DNA of 6,832 nt. Source: Phycisphaerales bacterium. GTDB lineage: Bacteria; Planctomycetota; Phycisphaerae; Tepidisphaerales; Tepidisphaeraceae. The stretch lies in assembly GCA_028288905.1 (NCBI GenBank), contig JAQGHJ010000362.1, forward strand, positions 1 through 6,832, written 5' to 3'. Under the pieces are notes generated by a model. That model saw only the letters and a list, made by a program, of their open reading frames with translations, was not told the DNA's origin and searched no databases. The position numbers and the translations under genes were made by a program. Shown here piece after piece: positions 1-6,624 of this stretch. Numbering within the stretch: position 1 is the stretch's first letter; every line of letters begins with the position of its first letter.

Positions 1-11
1 GCCGCCGCCGG

Positions 12-2259
12 TCAACGGGTCGGCTCGCGGCCCGTTCGGCCGCCCGGCATGGTCCGGCCGCCCCCGGCGGCCAGCCGCTCCCGCAGGGTCGTGACCCGCC
101 GGGTCAGGTCCGTCCGCTTCACCGCCACCGCCACCGCCCTCTTCGTCCCCACGAGCACGACCAGCCGCTTGCCGCGGGTCATCGCCGTGTACAGCAGGTT
201 CCGCTGGAGCATCGGGAAGTGCTGGGTGTGCACCGGGATCACGACCGCCGGGTACTCGCTGCCCTGGCTCTTGTGGACCGTCGTCGCGTAGCTCAGGGCC
301 AACTCGTCCAGTTCGTTGAAGTCGTACACGACGTCCCGCCCCTCGAACGTCACGACCAGTTCCTGCTCCTCCGCGTCCAGTGCCGTCACCCGGCCGATGT
401 CCCCATTGAACACGTCCTTGTCGTAGTCGTTGCTCGTCTGCATCACCTTGTCCCCCGCCCGGAACGTCCACCCGTACCGCTCGACGCTCGGGCCGGCCGG
501 GTTCAGGGCCAGCTGCAGGGCGAGGTTCAGGCTCCGGGCTCCGGGCGCCGACCGTGCCCCGCTGCATCGGGCACAGCACCTGCACGTCGTCCAGCGGGCG
601 CAGCCCGAGCCGCCGGGGGATGTGGTCCCGCACCAGCCGCAGGACTGCGTCGGCCGCTGCCTCCGGCTCCTCGGCGGCGACGAAGTAGAAGTCCGCGGGC
701 GCCTGGCCCTCCCCCGCCGGCGGCGGGAACACCGGCATCAGCCCGCGGTTCACCCGGTGCGCGTTGGCCACGATCCGGCTCTCGGCGGCCTGGCGGAACA
801 CCTCGGTCAGCCGGCAGACCGGGACCGCCCCGCTGTCGATCACGTCCCGCAGCACGCTGCCCGGCCCCACGGGCGGCAACTGGTCGACGTCACCGACGAG
901 GACCAGGGCCGCGTGCGGCGGGACGGCCCGGACCGTCTGGTGGGCGAGCACCACGTCCACCATGCTCGTCTCGTCGACGACGAACACGTCTCCGTCCAGT
1001 GGGTGGTCACGGTCGTGCTTGAACCCGCCGGTCTTCGGGTCGAACTCCAGCAGCCGGTGGATCGTCGTCGCCGGCACGCCCGTCGCCTCGCCCAGCCGCT
1101 TGGCCGCCCGCCCGGTCGGGGCGCACAGGACCAGCCGCATCTGCTTGGCCCGCAGCACCTCCACGACCGCCCTGAGCAGCGTCGTCTTGCCGACGCCGGG
1201 GCCGCCGGTGATCACCACGACCTTGGAGCGGACGGCCAGCCCGAGGGCCTCCCGCTGGGCGGCGGCGAGCGGGGACCCGATCCGCCCCTCCACCCACGCC
1301 ACGGCCTTGTCGATCTCGATCGGCGGGCACGGGTGCGCCCCCCGGCTCAGGGCGAGCAGGTTCTCGGCCAGCGACCGCTCGGCGTGGTCCAGCGGGGCGA
1401 GGTAGACCAGCGGCTCGCCGTCCCGCACCTGCCCCTGCACCAGCCGGCCCTCGGCAGTGCCGTGGTCCACCGCCGCCTCGATCACGTCCGGCGGGATCTC
1501 CAGCATCTGCACGGCCTTGTGGACCAACCCGGCCCGGGGGAACGCGACGTGCCCGGCCTCGGTCAGTTCCTGGAGGACGAACTCGACGCCGGCTCGGGCG
1601 CGGAGGTCCGACTGCTTGCCGATCCCGAGGGTGGCCGCGATCGCGTCGGCCGTCTTGAACCCGATCCCGCGGATGTCGCGGGCCGGCCGGTACGGGACCT
1701 CCCGGACCCGCTCGATCGCCTGCTCGCCGTACGTCTTGAAGATGCGGAACGCCCGGCCGGTCCCGACCCCGTGCGAGTGGAGGAACACCATGATCCCGCG
1801 GACGACCTTCTGGTCGGTCCACGCCGTCACGATCTTCTTCTGCCTGCCTTTGCCGATCCCCGGCACGCTCAGGAGTTGCTGTGGCGTCTGCTCGATGGCC
1901 TCGACCACGGCGAGGCCGAACGTGTCCACGAGGCGCTGGGCGAGCGTCGGGCCGACGCCCTTGACCAGCCCGCTGCCGAGGTACTTGGCCATGCCCTCGG
2001 CCGTCTGCGGCTGGACGGTCCGCAGCACGTCGGCCCGGAACTGCTGGCCGTGCGTCGGGTCTACAGTCCAGCGGCCGGTCGCGTCCAGCCACTCGCCCGC
2101 CCGGACCGCCGGGGTCGGGCCGACGACGGTCACGGGGTCGCGGTGGCCCCGGACCTCCACCCGCAGGACGGCGAACCCGGTCTCCGGGCTGTGGAACGTC
2201 ACCCGGTCGATCAGGCCCGTCACCTGCTCCTGCGAAGGTGTCGCCGGGGGCGGCGGCAT
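12..2259 (-). pseudogene. recD2: RecD2-type ATP-dependent DNA helicase, frameshifted
   Basis: This is a superfamily 1B 5'-3' DNA helicase of the RecD2 family, which acts in DNA repair and is typical of bacteria whether or not they have RecBC. The reading frame from ATG 2259 shows an N-terminal OB-like segment (about residues 10-85) and helix-hairpin-helix repeats (about 90-205, including VPGIGKG and IRGIGFKTA). It then shows Walker A GGPGVGKTT (352-360), Walker B DETS (429-432), GDVDQLPP (456-463) and LTEVFRQ (484-490). The frame is lost near residue 572 at a 7-bp duplication. The C-terminal part continues in another frame from about 527 to the TGA at 12-14, with NDYDKDVFNGD, VHKSQGSE (278-255) and YTAMTRG (191-171). 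Removing one repeat copy restores a 746-residue protein of normal family length. As written, the first frame has no stop before the window's left edge. There is no clear Shine-Dalgarno; the start is the first ATG before the conserved region. It may be a true pseudogene, a recent mutation, or an assembly error. Confidence 0.93.
530..546. repeat. 7-bp tandem duplication causing the helicase frameshift
   Basis: Bases 530-546 have a perfect period of 7 (plus-strand unit GGCTCCG, about 2.4 copies). On the coding strand, GCCCGGA is repeated. With one copy the protein reads G-A-R-S-L-N-L-A-L-Q, as expected for the family. With two copies the frame moves by +1. Confidence 0.85.
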
Positions 2260-2270
2260 GGCGTCCGGAC

Positions 2271-2276
2271 TATAGG
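2271..2276 (-). promoter_or_regulatory. possible -10 box for the helicase gene
   Basis: The minus strand reads TATAGT here, close to the bacterial -10 consensus, 11 bases before the ATG at 2259. A start about 7 bases downstream would give an almost leaderless mRNA, which fits the lack of a Shine-Dalgarno sequence. There is no convincing -35 box at the right distance, so this is only a suggestion. Confidence 0.25.
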
Positions 2277-2295
2277 AACGGGAACAGACCGAACT

Positions 2296-2315
2296 TACGC
2301 CGGCGGGCCGGCGTA
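2296..2315. repeat. perfect inverted repeat in the divergent intergenic region
   Basis: Arms TACGCCGGC (2296-2304) and GCCGGCGTA (2307-2315) are perfectly complementary with a 2-base spacer. The repeat lies between the divergently transcribed helicase and RRM genes, about 20 bp upstream of the possible helicase -10 box. A spacer this short suits a protein-binding operator or cruciform better than an RNA hairpin. No regulator gene is visible in the window. Confidence 0.5.
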
Positions 2316-2412
2316 CCACTCTCGGTAAGTCAGTGATCGAGTCCTTCGGAACGCAGGTCTGACAGCTACTGTCCTCGCCCGCCGCCCCGCCTCCTCTGCT
2401 CTCCTACCTTTC

Positions 2413-2430
2413 GGGCCGGAACGTCGGCCC
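2413..2430 (+). other. small hairpin in the putative leader of the RRM gene
   Basis: GGGCCG (2413-2418) and CGGCCC (2425-2430) can pair around a 6-base loop, about 70 bases upstream of the RRM start codon. If transcription starts upstream of it, the hairpin would lie in the 5' leader. A 6-bp stem in GC-rich DNA can arise by chance. Confidence 0.25.
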
Positions 2431-2486
2431 CTTTCAGCGCCTGACCCGGAAAGTAAACGGCGGGTCCGCCAGTCCCACGAAGCGTT

Positions 2487-2491
2487 AGGAG
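2487..2491 (+). promoter_or_regulatory. ribosome-binding site of the RRM gene
   Basis: AGGAG lies 7 bases before ATG 2499. It is the only strong Shine-Dalgarno match before a gene in this window. It fixes the RRM start codon and suggests high expression. Confidence 0.8.
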
Positions 2492-2498
2492 CTATCAC

Positions 2499-2810
2499 AT
2501 GGGCAGCAAGTTGTACGTCGGGAACCTCAGCTACGACACGACCAGCTCGGACCTCGAGCAGCTCTGTTCCCCGCACGGTCAGGTCAACAGCGCCGAGGTT
2601 ATCCAGGACCGCGACACGGGCCGGAGCAAGGGGTTCGGGTTCGTCCAGATGGGCACGGACCAGGAGGCCCAGGCGGCGATCGCGGCCCTGAGCGGGCAGA
2701 ACGTCGGCGGCCGCGACCTGACCGTCAACGAGGCCAAGCCGCGCGAGGACCGCCCGCGCGGTGGCAGCGGCGGGTACGGCGGCGGCGGCGGTGGCAACAA
2801 GCGGTACTGA
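2499..2810 (+). CDS. RRM-domain RNA-binding protein with glycine-rich tail
   Basis: This 103-residue protein has one RNA recognition motif (about residues 3-82), which binds single-stranded RNA on a beta sheet. RNP2 is LYVGNL (5-10) and RNP1 is KGFGFVQM (44-51), with the exposed aromatics Y6, F46 and F48. The typical 'DRDTGRSKGFGFV' segment precedes the end of RNP1. A glycine-rich tail with Y, N, K and R (about 87-103) follows a short basic linker. Bacterial proteins of this form, known in cyanobacteria (Rbp) and planctomycetes, are usually cytoplasmic; some are cold-regulated or affect mRNA stability or localisation. Which of these applies here cannot be told. The start is set by AGGAG 7 bases upstream. 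It appears monocistronic, having its own intrinsic terminator 40 bases after the stop. No cold-shock motif was recognised in the leader. Confidence 0.95.
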   Translation: MGSKLYVGNLSYDTTSSDLEQLCSPHGQVNSAEVIQDRDTGRSKGFGFVQMGTDQEAQAAIAALSGQNVGGRDLTVNEAKPREDRPRGGSGGYGGGGGGNKRY

Positions 2811-2850
2811 TCGCCCCACCCGCCCGCCCGCGACACTCAGGCATGAGCTG

Positions 2851-2884
2851 GGGGGAGGTCACCTAGAAGGTGGCCTCCCCCTTT
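2851..2884 (+). terminator. intrinsic terminator of the RRM gene
   Basis: A 13-bp stem (2851-2863 with 2869-2881, one G-U pair) closes a 5-base loop TAGAA and is followed by TTT. It lies 40 bases downstream of the RRM stop codon. The very stable GC stem makes up for the short T run. Confidence 0.85.
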
Positions 2885-3029
2885 CCGTTGCGCCGCGGCG
2901 GCCGGCCGAACCCGGGGAGGCGGGTCCCCTGCCGCGGCCCGGCACCGGCTTGACCCTCCCGGCGAGCACGACGTCGGGGTTGCGCCGCCGACTAAGGATT
3001 TGCGTGGCTGACCGCCGTCCCCGCGCCCG

Positions 3030-3596
3030 TCACTTGTTCATCGCCCCCGGCGCGTCCGCCGGGCGGGTCGCACCGCGGGCCGCGGGCCCGCCCGGGGGTC
3101 CGACGCCCCGCTTGCGGTCGTCGAGGTACTTGGCCCGCGTGGCGGACGGCGTCCGGCACGCCTCCCGCCACGCCCTCGCCATCACCCCCCGCCCGGACCG
3201 GGCCTCGATGGCCGGGCCCATCTCGGCGTTGTAGCCCCCCGCCCAGGCGACCGGAGCGGCCAGCCCGGCGTGGAACATGACCCAGTCCGTCCTGACGCCG
3301 TAGCGGTCGGCCACGACGGCCCGGTAGTAGTCGAACAGGTTGGAGTCCCCGCTGCCGGGCCGCGCCCAACCGAGGAGGAGCGCCTCGGGGATCGGCACGA
3401 CCTCGGCGAGGACGCCGGCGGCCAGGTCCGCCCTCGCCTTGGCCCGCCCGGCCGCCGCCTCCGGGTCGGCCGCGGCCTCGGCTCCGGCGGGTGCGTCGCC
3501 CGGCCTCGTCGCCGGGCCGGTCGTGCCCGGCCCGGCGTCCGCCCGGCCGGCGGCGGCGAACAGGAGGAGGACGGCCGTGCCGGTTTTGGTGAGCAT
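3030..3596 (-). CDS. predicted secreted protein of unknown function
   Basis: I do not recognise the family of this 188-residue protein. It starts with a credible Sec signal peptide: charged MLTK, a hydrophobic core TAVLLLFAAAG, and a likely cleavage site A-D-A after residue 21. A low-complexity Ala/Pro/Gly/Glu stretch follows (about 22-65). Then comes a more globular part (about 66-160) with notable segments LFDYYRAVVADRYG, DWVMFHAGLAAP and AWAGGYNAEMGP. There is only one cysteine, so disulphide bonding within the chain is unlikely. The tail after about 160 is rich in Gly, Pro, Ala and Arg. Nearly all third codon positions are G or C, which supports coding. No Shine-Dalgarno was seen. The gene is divergent from the small gene at 3695, with 98 bp between them. 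Export to periplasm or cell surface is inferred from the signal peptide alone. Confidence 0.65.
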   Translation of the reverse strand: MLTKTGTAVLLLFAAAGRADAGPGTTGPATRPGDAPAGAEAAADPEAAAGRAKARADLAAGVLAEVVPIPEALLLGWARPGSGDSNLFDYYRAVVADRYGVRTDWVMFHAGLAAPVAWAGGYNAEMGPAIEARSGRGVMARAWREACRTPSATRAKYLDDRKRGVGPPGGPAARGATRPADAPGAMNK

Positions 3597-3694
3597 TCGG
3601 CCATCCTAACCCGGGCCGGGGCGGCGCCTCGCGCGTGCCGTCATCGCCCTCCCGGTGACTGGCGACGCCGCGACGCCCGCGGCATGATCGCGGG

Positions 3695-3913
3695 ATGAAG
3701 TCGGTCCAGGTCACGATCCGGGCGGGCGGGAAGGAGCGGGCGGCCGTGCGGGTCCGCAAGGGGGACGCGGCGGTCGCGTTCACGACCACCACCGGCCGCA
3801 AGGTCGAGGTCGACCTGCTGGAGACGCCGGACGGGAACCTCCTGCTCCGGTCCCACGGCGGGACCGTCCGGGCGGCGCCGAACGACGGCACGCTGGAAGT
3901 GACGACGACCTAG
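3695..3913 (+). CDS. small beta-rich protein of unknown function
   Basis: This 72-residue protein is not a family I recognise. It alternates short beta-prone stretches (SVQVTIRA, AAVRVRKG, AAVAFTTT, KVEVDLLE, NLLLRSHGG) with turns, and has no cysteine, signal peptide or membrane segment. It resembles a compact all-beta domain. Coding is supported by almost exclusive G or C at third positions over the whole length and by a clear start and stop. The ATG at 3684 just upstream is out of frame, so 3695 is the natural start. Only a weak GGG precedes it. It is divergent from the secreted-protein gene and convergent with the gene at 4000. A chance open frame is possible at this size in GC-rich DNA. 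Confidence 0.6.
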   Translation: MKSVQVTIRAGGKERAAVRVRKGDAAVAFTTTTGRKVEVDLLETPDGNLLLRSHGGTVRAAPNDGTLEVTTT

Positions 3914-3932
3914 CCGAGGCAGGTCGCCGCGT

Positions 3933-3965
3933 CCGGGCTGCCGGCGGGCCGCCCGGGGAGCCCGG
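3933..3965. terminator. possible hairpin between convergent genes
   Basis: CCGGGCT (3933-3939) and AGCCCGG (3959-3965) can pair around a GC-rich 19-base loop in the 86-bp gap between two convergent genes. There is no T run, so it is at best a weak or factor-assisted transcription end. Confidence 0.25.
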
Positions 3966-3999
3966 TGTCGGCGGGACGGCCGGGTCGGCACCCAACGCA

Positions 4000-4746
4000 T
4001 CATTCGTACGGGTCCGTGTGCTTGGCCCACGGCCCGCTCAGGTTCCGGTGCCACTCGGCCGCCAGCGCCTCGTCCACCTCGGCCCCGGGGTCGAGCTTGA
4101 GCGCTTCGGCCGCCGGGTCCTCCGTGACCAGCCGCCACGCCCGGGTGAGCACGAGCGGCTCGATCCCGCAGCACTCCCGGCTGAACCGCGACAACCCCTC
4201 CCACGCGCTCAGCAGGGTCACCGTCCGCCGCCGCCCCGCCCCCCGCATGACCGCCCGGACGGCCGCGTCCAGCGGCCACACGCCGTCCTGCCGGAGTTCG
4301 GCCAGCTCGGCCTCGACCGCAGCGTCCTCCGCGTGGACGTCCGCGCCCGCCGCCTCCCTCGCCGCGTGCCACCCGCAGAAGAACGCCGTCTCCACCGTCT
4401 CCCGCGCCCGGTCCCGGAACAGCCCGCAGACGTCCTTGACCATGTGCAGGGCGGTGAGGACGTCAAGGTCCCGCTGGATCGAGGCGCAGGCGAGCGCCGC
4501 GGCCGTGAAGCTGAGGTGCATCCGGGTGCGGTACGCCGGGTCGTCCTGCTCGTACGTGCCCCGCGTGCACCCGTCGTCCAGCCGCTGCTCCTCGGCCGCG
4601 TCCCCGCGGGCCATCGCCTCGATGACGGCGGTGAACCGCTTGGTCGGGGCCGCCGCCGCTGTGCCTGGTGCCGAGCCCCTCCAGCGATTGGCGCGTCCCC
4701 GATGCGGTTGCCGCCTGTTAAAAACTGGTTTTGAAATGTTCGCCAC
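4000..4746 (-). CDS. helical protein of unknown function, 5' end uncertain
   Basis: I do not recognise this family. The well-behaved part runs from about 4650 (KRFTAVIEAMARGD) to the TGA at 4000-4002. It is mostly helical and acidic, with segments such as MHLSFTAAALACASIQRDL, DVLTALHMVKDVCGLFRD and ETVETAFFCGWHAARE. Several cysteines are spread out without a metal-binding spacing. There is no signal peptide or membrane span. Third positions are strongly G or C from 4650 to 4003. Upstream, from 4650 to 4746, codons are ordinary or A/T-ending (AAA, TTT, TCA, CAA, GCA) and the protein looks random. The GTG at 4746 has AGG 8 bases before it and gives 248 residues. ATG 4614 gives 204 residues but cuts into sequence that looks coding. 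The original 5' end may be lost. Confidence 0.6.
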   Translation of the reverse strand: MANISKPVFNRRQPHRGRANRWRGSAPGTAAAAPTKRFTAVIEAMARGDAAEEQRLDDGCTRGTYEQDDPAYRTRMHLSFTAAALACASIQRDLDVLTALHMVKDVCGLFRDRARETVETAFFCGWHAAREAAGADVHAEDAAVEAELAELRQDGVWPLDAAVRAVMRGAGRRRTVTLLSAWEGLSRFSRECCGIEPLVLTRAWRLVTEDPAAEALKLDPGAEVDEALAAEWHRNLSGPWAKHTDPYE

Positions 4747-5032
4747 CGTGATGACCTGTTGGCGGCTACGGGCCGCACCAGCCGAGGGCGGCGACTCGCG
4801 GGACCCGTTCGGTGAACTGCCGCTAGCGCCGCCCGTGCCGGCGCGCCTCCTTCCGGCACCGGCTATTGGTCCGCCAGCGAACCGGTGAGGTAGGTGGGCG
4901 GTCACTCCGTCACCGCTGCGAACGGCGCGGAGGGTGTCCGGCCAGCCGGCGTGGTGTTCCGGCACCGTCTGCCCAATGATCCCGCCGGCCAGCCCGGTAC
5001 CGCCCCGGCGGCCGCCAGCGACCGGGCGAGCG

Positions 5033-5055
5033 GGGCCTCACGGGCCTCACGGGCC
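5033..5055. repeat. 9-bp tandem repeat
   Basis: GGGCCTCAC occurs twice in tandem (5033-5041, 5042-5050), followed by a third partial copy GGGCC. It lies in non-coding DNA downstream of the integrase gene. No role is evident. Confidence 0.7.
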
Positions 5056-5072
5056 GGCTTGCGTCCTCTTCA

Positions 5073-5088
5073 CCGATCGGGCGATCGG
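5073..5088. repeat. inverted repeat downstream of the integrase gene
   Basis: CCGATCG (5073-5079) and CGATCGG (5082-5088) are perfect arms with a 2-base spacer, 45 bases past the integrase stop codon. There is no T run on either strand and the loop is too short for a good RNA hairpin, so a terminator is doubtful. A protein-binding site is equally possible. Confidence 0.4.
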
Positions 5089-5132
5089 CCGGGACGCTGG
5101 ACAGCTGCGGCACCGTCGCAATCGGCGGTCGG

Positions 5133-6446
5133 TCAGCCCGGACCGGCCGGCACGTACGCCGCCCGTACCGCCGCGCACGCGGCCGCGACGAACCCGACGT
5201 TCCGCCGCAGGTAGAAGTCCGTCACCCCGGGCAGCCGGTGCCCGGCCAGCGCCCGGGCCGCCTCCAGCGACCCGGCCGTGCACGCGACCGTGAACGCCGC
5301 GTCCCGCAGGGCCGAGAACACGACCTCCCCGCCGTACCCGGCGGCCTGGCGGTACCGGCGGAACGCGGCGAGCACCGAGAACGTCGTGTACGACCGGTGG
5401 CTCGTGTGGAACACGTGCTCCCCCCGCCGCGGCAGCGCCGACAGGGCCGCGACCGTCTCCGGCCATAGCTTGGCGACCCGCCCGACCTTCGTCTTCGGCC
5501 GGGCCGTCGCCAGCTCGCCGGCCGCCAGGTCGACCTCGGCCCACTTGAGGGCGGCGACCTCGCCCGAGTACATGCACGCGTTCAGCGCGGTCAGCATCAG
5601 GGCGGCGAACGTCGCGTCGCCGGCGGCCAACGCCGCCGCGTGGATCGCCCAGAACGCGTCGGGCCGGATCGGGGTCGGGTCGATCGGGTGGGCGTCCCGC
5701 ACCTCCAGCATGGCCAGCGCGTCCAGCGCCCGCCGGCAGTCGGCCGGCCCCCGCCCCCGCTTGATCGCGTACGCCAGGACCGTCCGCACCTTGCGGTACC
5801 GGTGCAGGACGCTCTTCGGCGCCAGCCCGGCCCGGGCGACGGCCGCCTCGTACCGGGCGACCGCGTCGTGGTCGACGTCGCGGACGGTCGCGGCCCCGGT
5901 GGCCTGGACGAACTCCCGCCAGAACAGCCGGGACCGGCCGGCCTCGTTCGGGCTGAGGTTCGGGCGGGCGGCGTACAGCTCGCCGACCTCGGCCAGCGCG
6001 GGGGACGGGGTCGGACGCGGCAGGTCGGCCAGGTAGCCGATCTGCTCGATCCCGGTCATCTGGGCGACGTGCTTCGGGCGCTCGAGGATCAACTGCCGGA
6101 CCGTCGCCCAGAACTCGGCCTCGGGGACGGCCCGCCGGACGGCCGGGGCCGCCCCCGCCGCGAACCGGATCTCGACGCCGGTGGTCGCCGCCTTGCCGAA
6201 CGCGCCGGCGACGTCCAGGCCGGCAGTGTCGACCGGCAGGAGCACGCTCGCCCCGTCGCGGGCGGCGGCCAGCGCCCGGAACCGGGCGACGGCCAGCCGC
6301 TCGTCCGGCTCGGTGAACTTGACCGCCGCCGGGCCCGACACCTTCCACCGCCCGTCGGCGAGCCGGGTCAACCCGTCGACCCGCTCGCCCCAGCTCGTGC
6401 GGTGGGACGCCTGCGGCCGACCCTTCTTAGCGGTACTCCGGACCAT
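5133..6446 (-). CDS. tyrosine recombinase/integrase with degenerate active site
   Basis: This 437-residue protein has the layout of tyrosine site-specific recombinases, which cut and rejoin DNA through a tyrosine nucleophile. An N-terminal part (1-145) contains the segment FTEPDERLAVARFRAL. A helical core-binding domain (about 150-230) and the catalytic domain (about 257-437) follow. In the catalytic domain, TALNACMYSGEVAALKW (286-302) matches box I, but Y293 stands where the catalytic arginine belongs. K318 or K320 is the likely beta-hairpin lysine. SALR (378-381) keeps the second arginine but has serine for histidine. LAGH (400-403) gives the box III histidine, and Y412 in DFYLRR is the expected nucleophile, 9 residues later. 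The start at ATG 6446 is chosen because upstream codons read through repeats and a tRNA-like sequence. Codon bias is strong throughout. It may be active with an altered site, or a domesticated relic. Confidence 0.88.
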   Translation of the reverse strand: MVRSTAKKGRPQASHRTSWGERVDGLTRLADGRWKVSGPAAVKFTEPDERLAVARFRALAAARDGASVLLPVDTAGLDVAGAFGKAATTGVEIRFAAGAAPAVRRAVPEAEFWATVRQLILERPKHVAQMTGIEQIGYLADLPRPTPSPALAEVGELYAARPNLSPNEAGRSRLFWREFVQATGAATVRDVDHDAVARYEAAVARAGLAPKSVLHRYRKVRTVLAYAIKRGRGPADCRRALDALAMLEVRDAHPIDPTPIRPDAFWAIHAAALAAGDATFAALMLTALNACMYSGEVAALKWAEVDLAAGELATARPKTKVGRVAKLWPETVAALSALPRRGEHVFHTSHRSYTTFSVLAAFRRYRQAAGYGGEVVFSALRDAAFTVACTAGSLEAARALAGHRLPGVTDFYLRRNVGFVAAACAAVRAAYVPAGPG

Positions 6447-6473
6447 GTGCCGGACGGTACGGCAACGGACGCA

Positions 6474-6493
6474 TTTCGTCCACCTTTTCGTCC
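6474..6493. repeat. direct repeat pair with 12-bp period upstream of the integrase
   Basis: TTTCGTCC occurs at 6474-6481 and 6486-6493, spaced 12 bp apart. GGACGCA also occurs at 6467-6473, 6494-6500 and 6627-6633; the last two lie in a shared 10-mer, CGGACGCACG. The position, 28-47 bp before the integrase start codon, fits operator or recombinase arm sites, but that is inference. Confidence 0.5.
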
Positions 6494-6506
6494 GGACGCA
6501 CGAAAA
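6485..6506. repeat. inverted repeat upstream of the integrase
   Basis: TTTTCGT (6485-6491) and ACGAAAA (6500-6506) are perfect arms around an 8-base spacer. It overlaps the 12-bp-period direct repeats. It could be an operator for the integrase promoter. Confidence 0.45.
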
Positions 6507-6518
6507 CCACTGAGAAAG

Positions 6519-6556
6519 ATGTGGTTCGATATGGGGTTCGACTCCCCTTGGGGGTA
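6519..6556 (+). other. tRNA T-arm-like 3' end, possible attachment site
   Basis: Bases 6535-6545 read GGTTCGACTCC, an exact match to the tRNA T-arm consensus. GGGG and CCCC flank the TTCGACT loop (6533-6547). A T-G-G-G-G-G-T-A acceptor-like strand follows, then an intrinsic terminator, as at the 3' end of a tRNA gene. The complementary 5' acceptor strand, D arm and anticodon arm were not found upstream, so it is at most a fragment. Tyrosine recombinases often integrate into tRNA 3' ends, and an integrase starts about 75-110 bp away. The tandem ATGTGGTTCGAT / ATGGGGTTCGAC (6519-6542, 10 of 12 identical) overlaps it. A chance match is possible. Confidence 0.4.
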
Positions 6557-6559
6557 CTG

Positions 6560-6585
6560 AAAAACCCGCTTTTTGGCGGGTTTTT
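6560..6585 (+). terminator. intrinsic terminator, probably bidirectional
   Basis: A perfect 10-bp stem, AAAAACCCGC (6560-6569) with GCGGGTTTTT (6576-6585), closes a 6-base loop. The T run works on the plus strand, and the A run gives a T run on the minus strand. It lies directly after the tRNA-like sequence. On the minus strand it would shield the integrase gene from transcription entering from the right. Confidence 0.85.
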
Positions 6586-6600
6586 CTATGCGCTAAAGAC

Positions 6601-6624
6601 ATTGTTGGCGCGATTGTTGGCGCG
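6601..6624. repeat. perfect 12-bp tandem repeat
   Basis: ATTGTTGGCGCG occurs twice in direct succession (6601-6612, 6613-6624). It lies about 15 bp beyond the terminator and 155-178 bp from the integrase start. Its 12-bp unit matches the spacing of two other repeat pairs nearby. Paired direct repeats of this kind can be recombinase arm sites or iterons; the role here is not known. Confidence 0.7.

Larger units (their letters stand above)
4747..5132. other. intergenic stretch without a credible gene
   Basis: Open frames here have no consistent codon bias and read as low-complexity Ala/Pro/Arg sequence on both strands, so I call no gene. It holds a 9-bp tandem repeat (5033-5055) and an inverted repeat (5073-5088), both close to the 3' end of the integrase gene. 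Confidence 0.5.

Noticed and set aside
1007..2092. Long minus-strand open frame inside the helicase gene
   Set aside because: It reads as Arg/Pro/Gly/Ala-rich low-complexity protein and overlaps the motif-bearing RecD2 frame; it is a GC-rich shadow frame.
430..2328. 632-codon plus-strand open frame opposite the helicase
   Set aside because: It is rich in His, Arg, Pro, Asp and Leu with no domain, the expected mirror of a high-GC3 gene on the other strand.
4894..5293. Overlapping plus-strand open frames between the unknown gene and the integrase
   Set aside because: They consist of low-complexity Ala/Pro/Arg sequence without consistent GC3 bias, and partly lie opposite the integrase.
6480..6556. 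A complete tRNA or tmRNA gene
   Set aside because: Only the T arm and a possible 3' acceptor strand are present; no matching 5' acceptor, D arm or proper anticodon arm could be found, and the expected 5' acceptor strand would be unusual.
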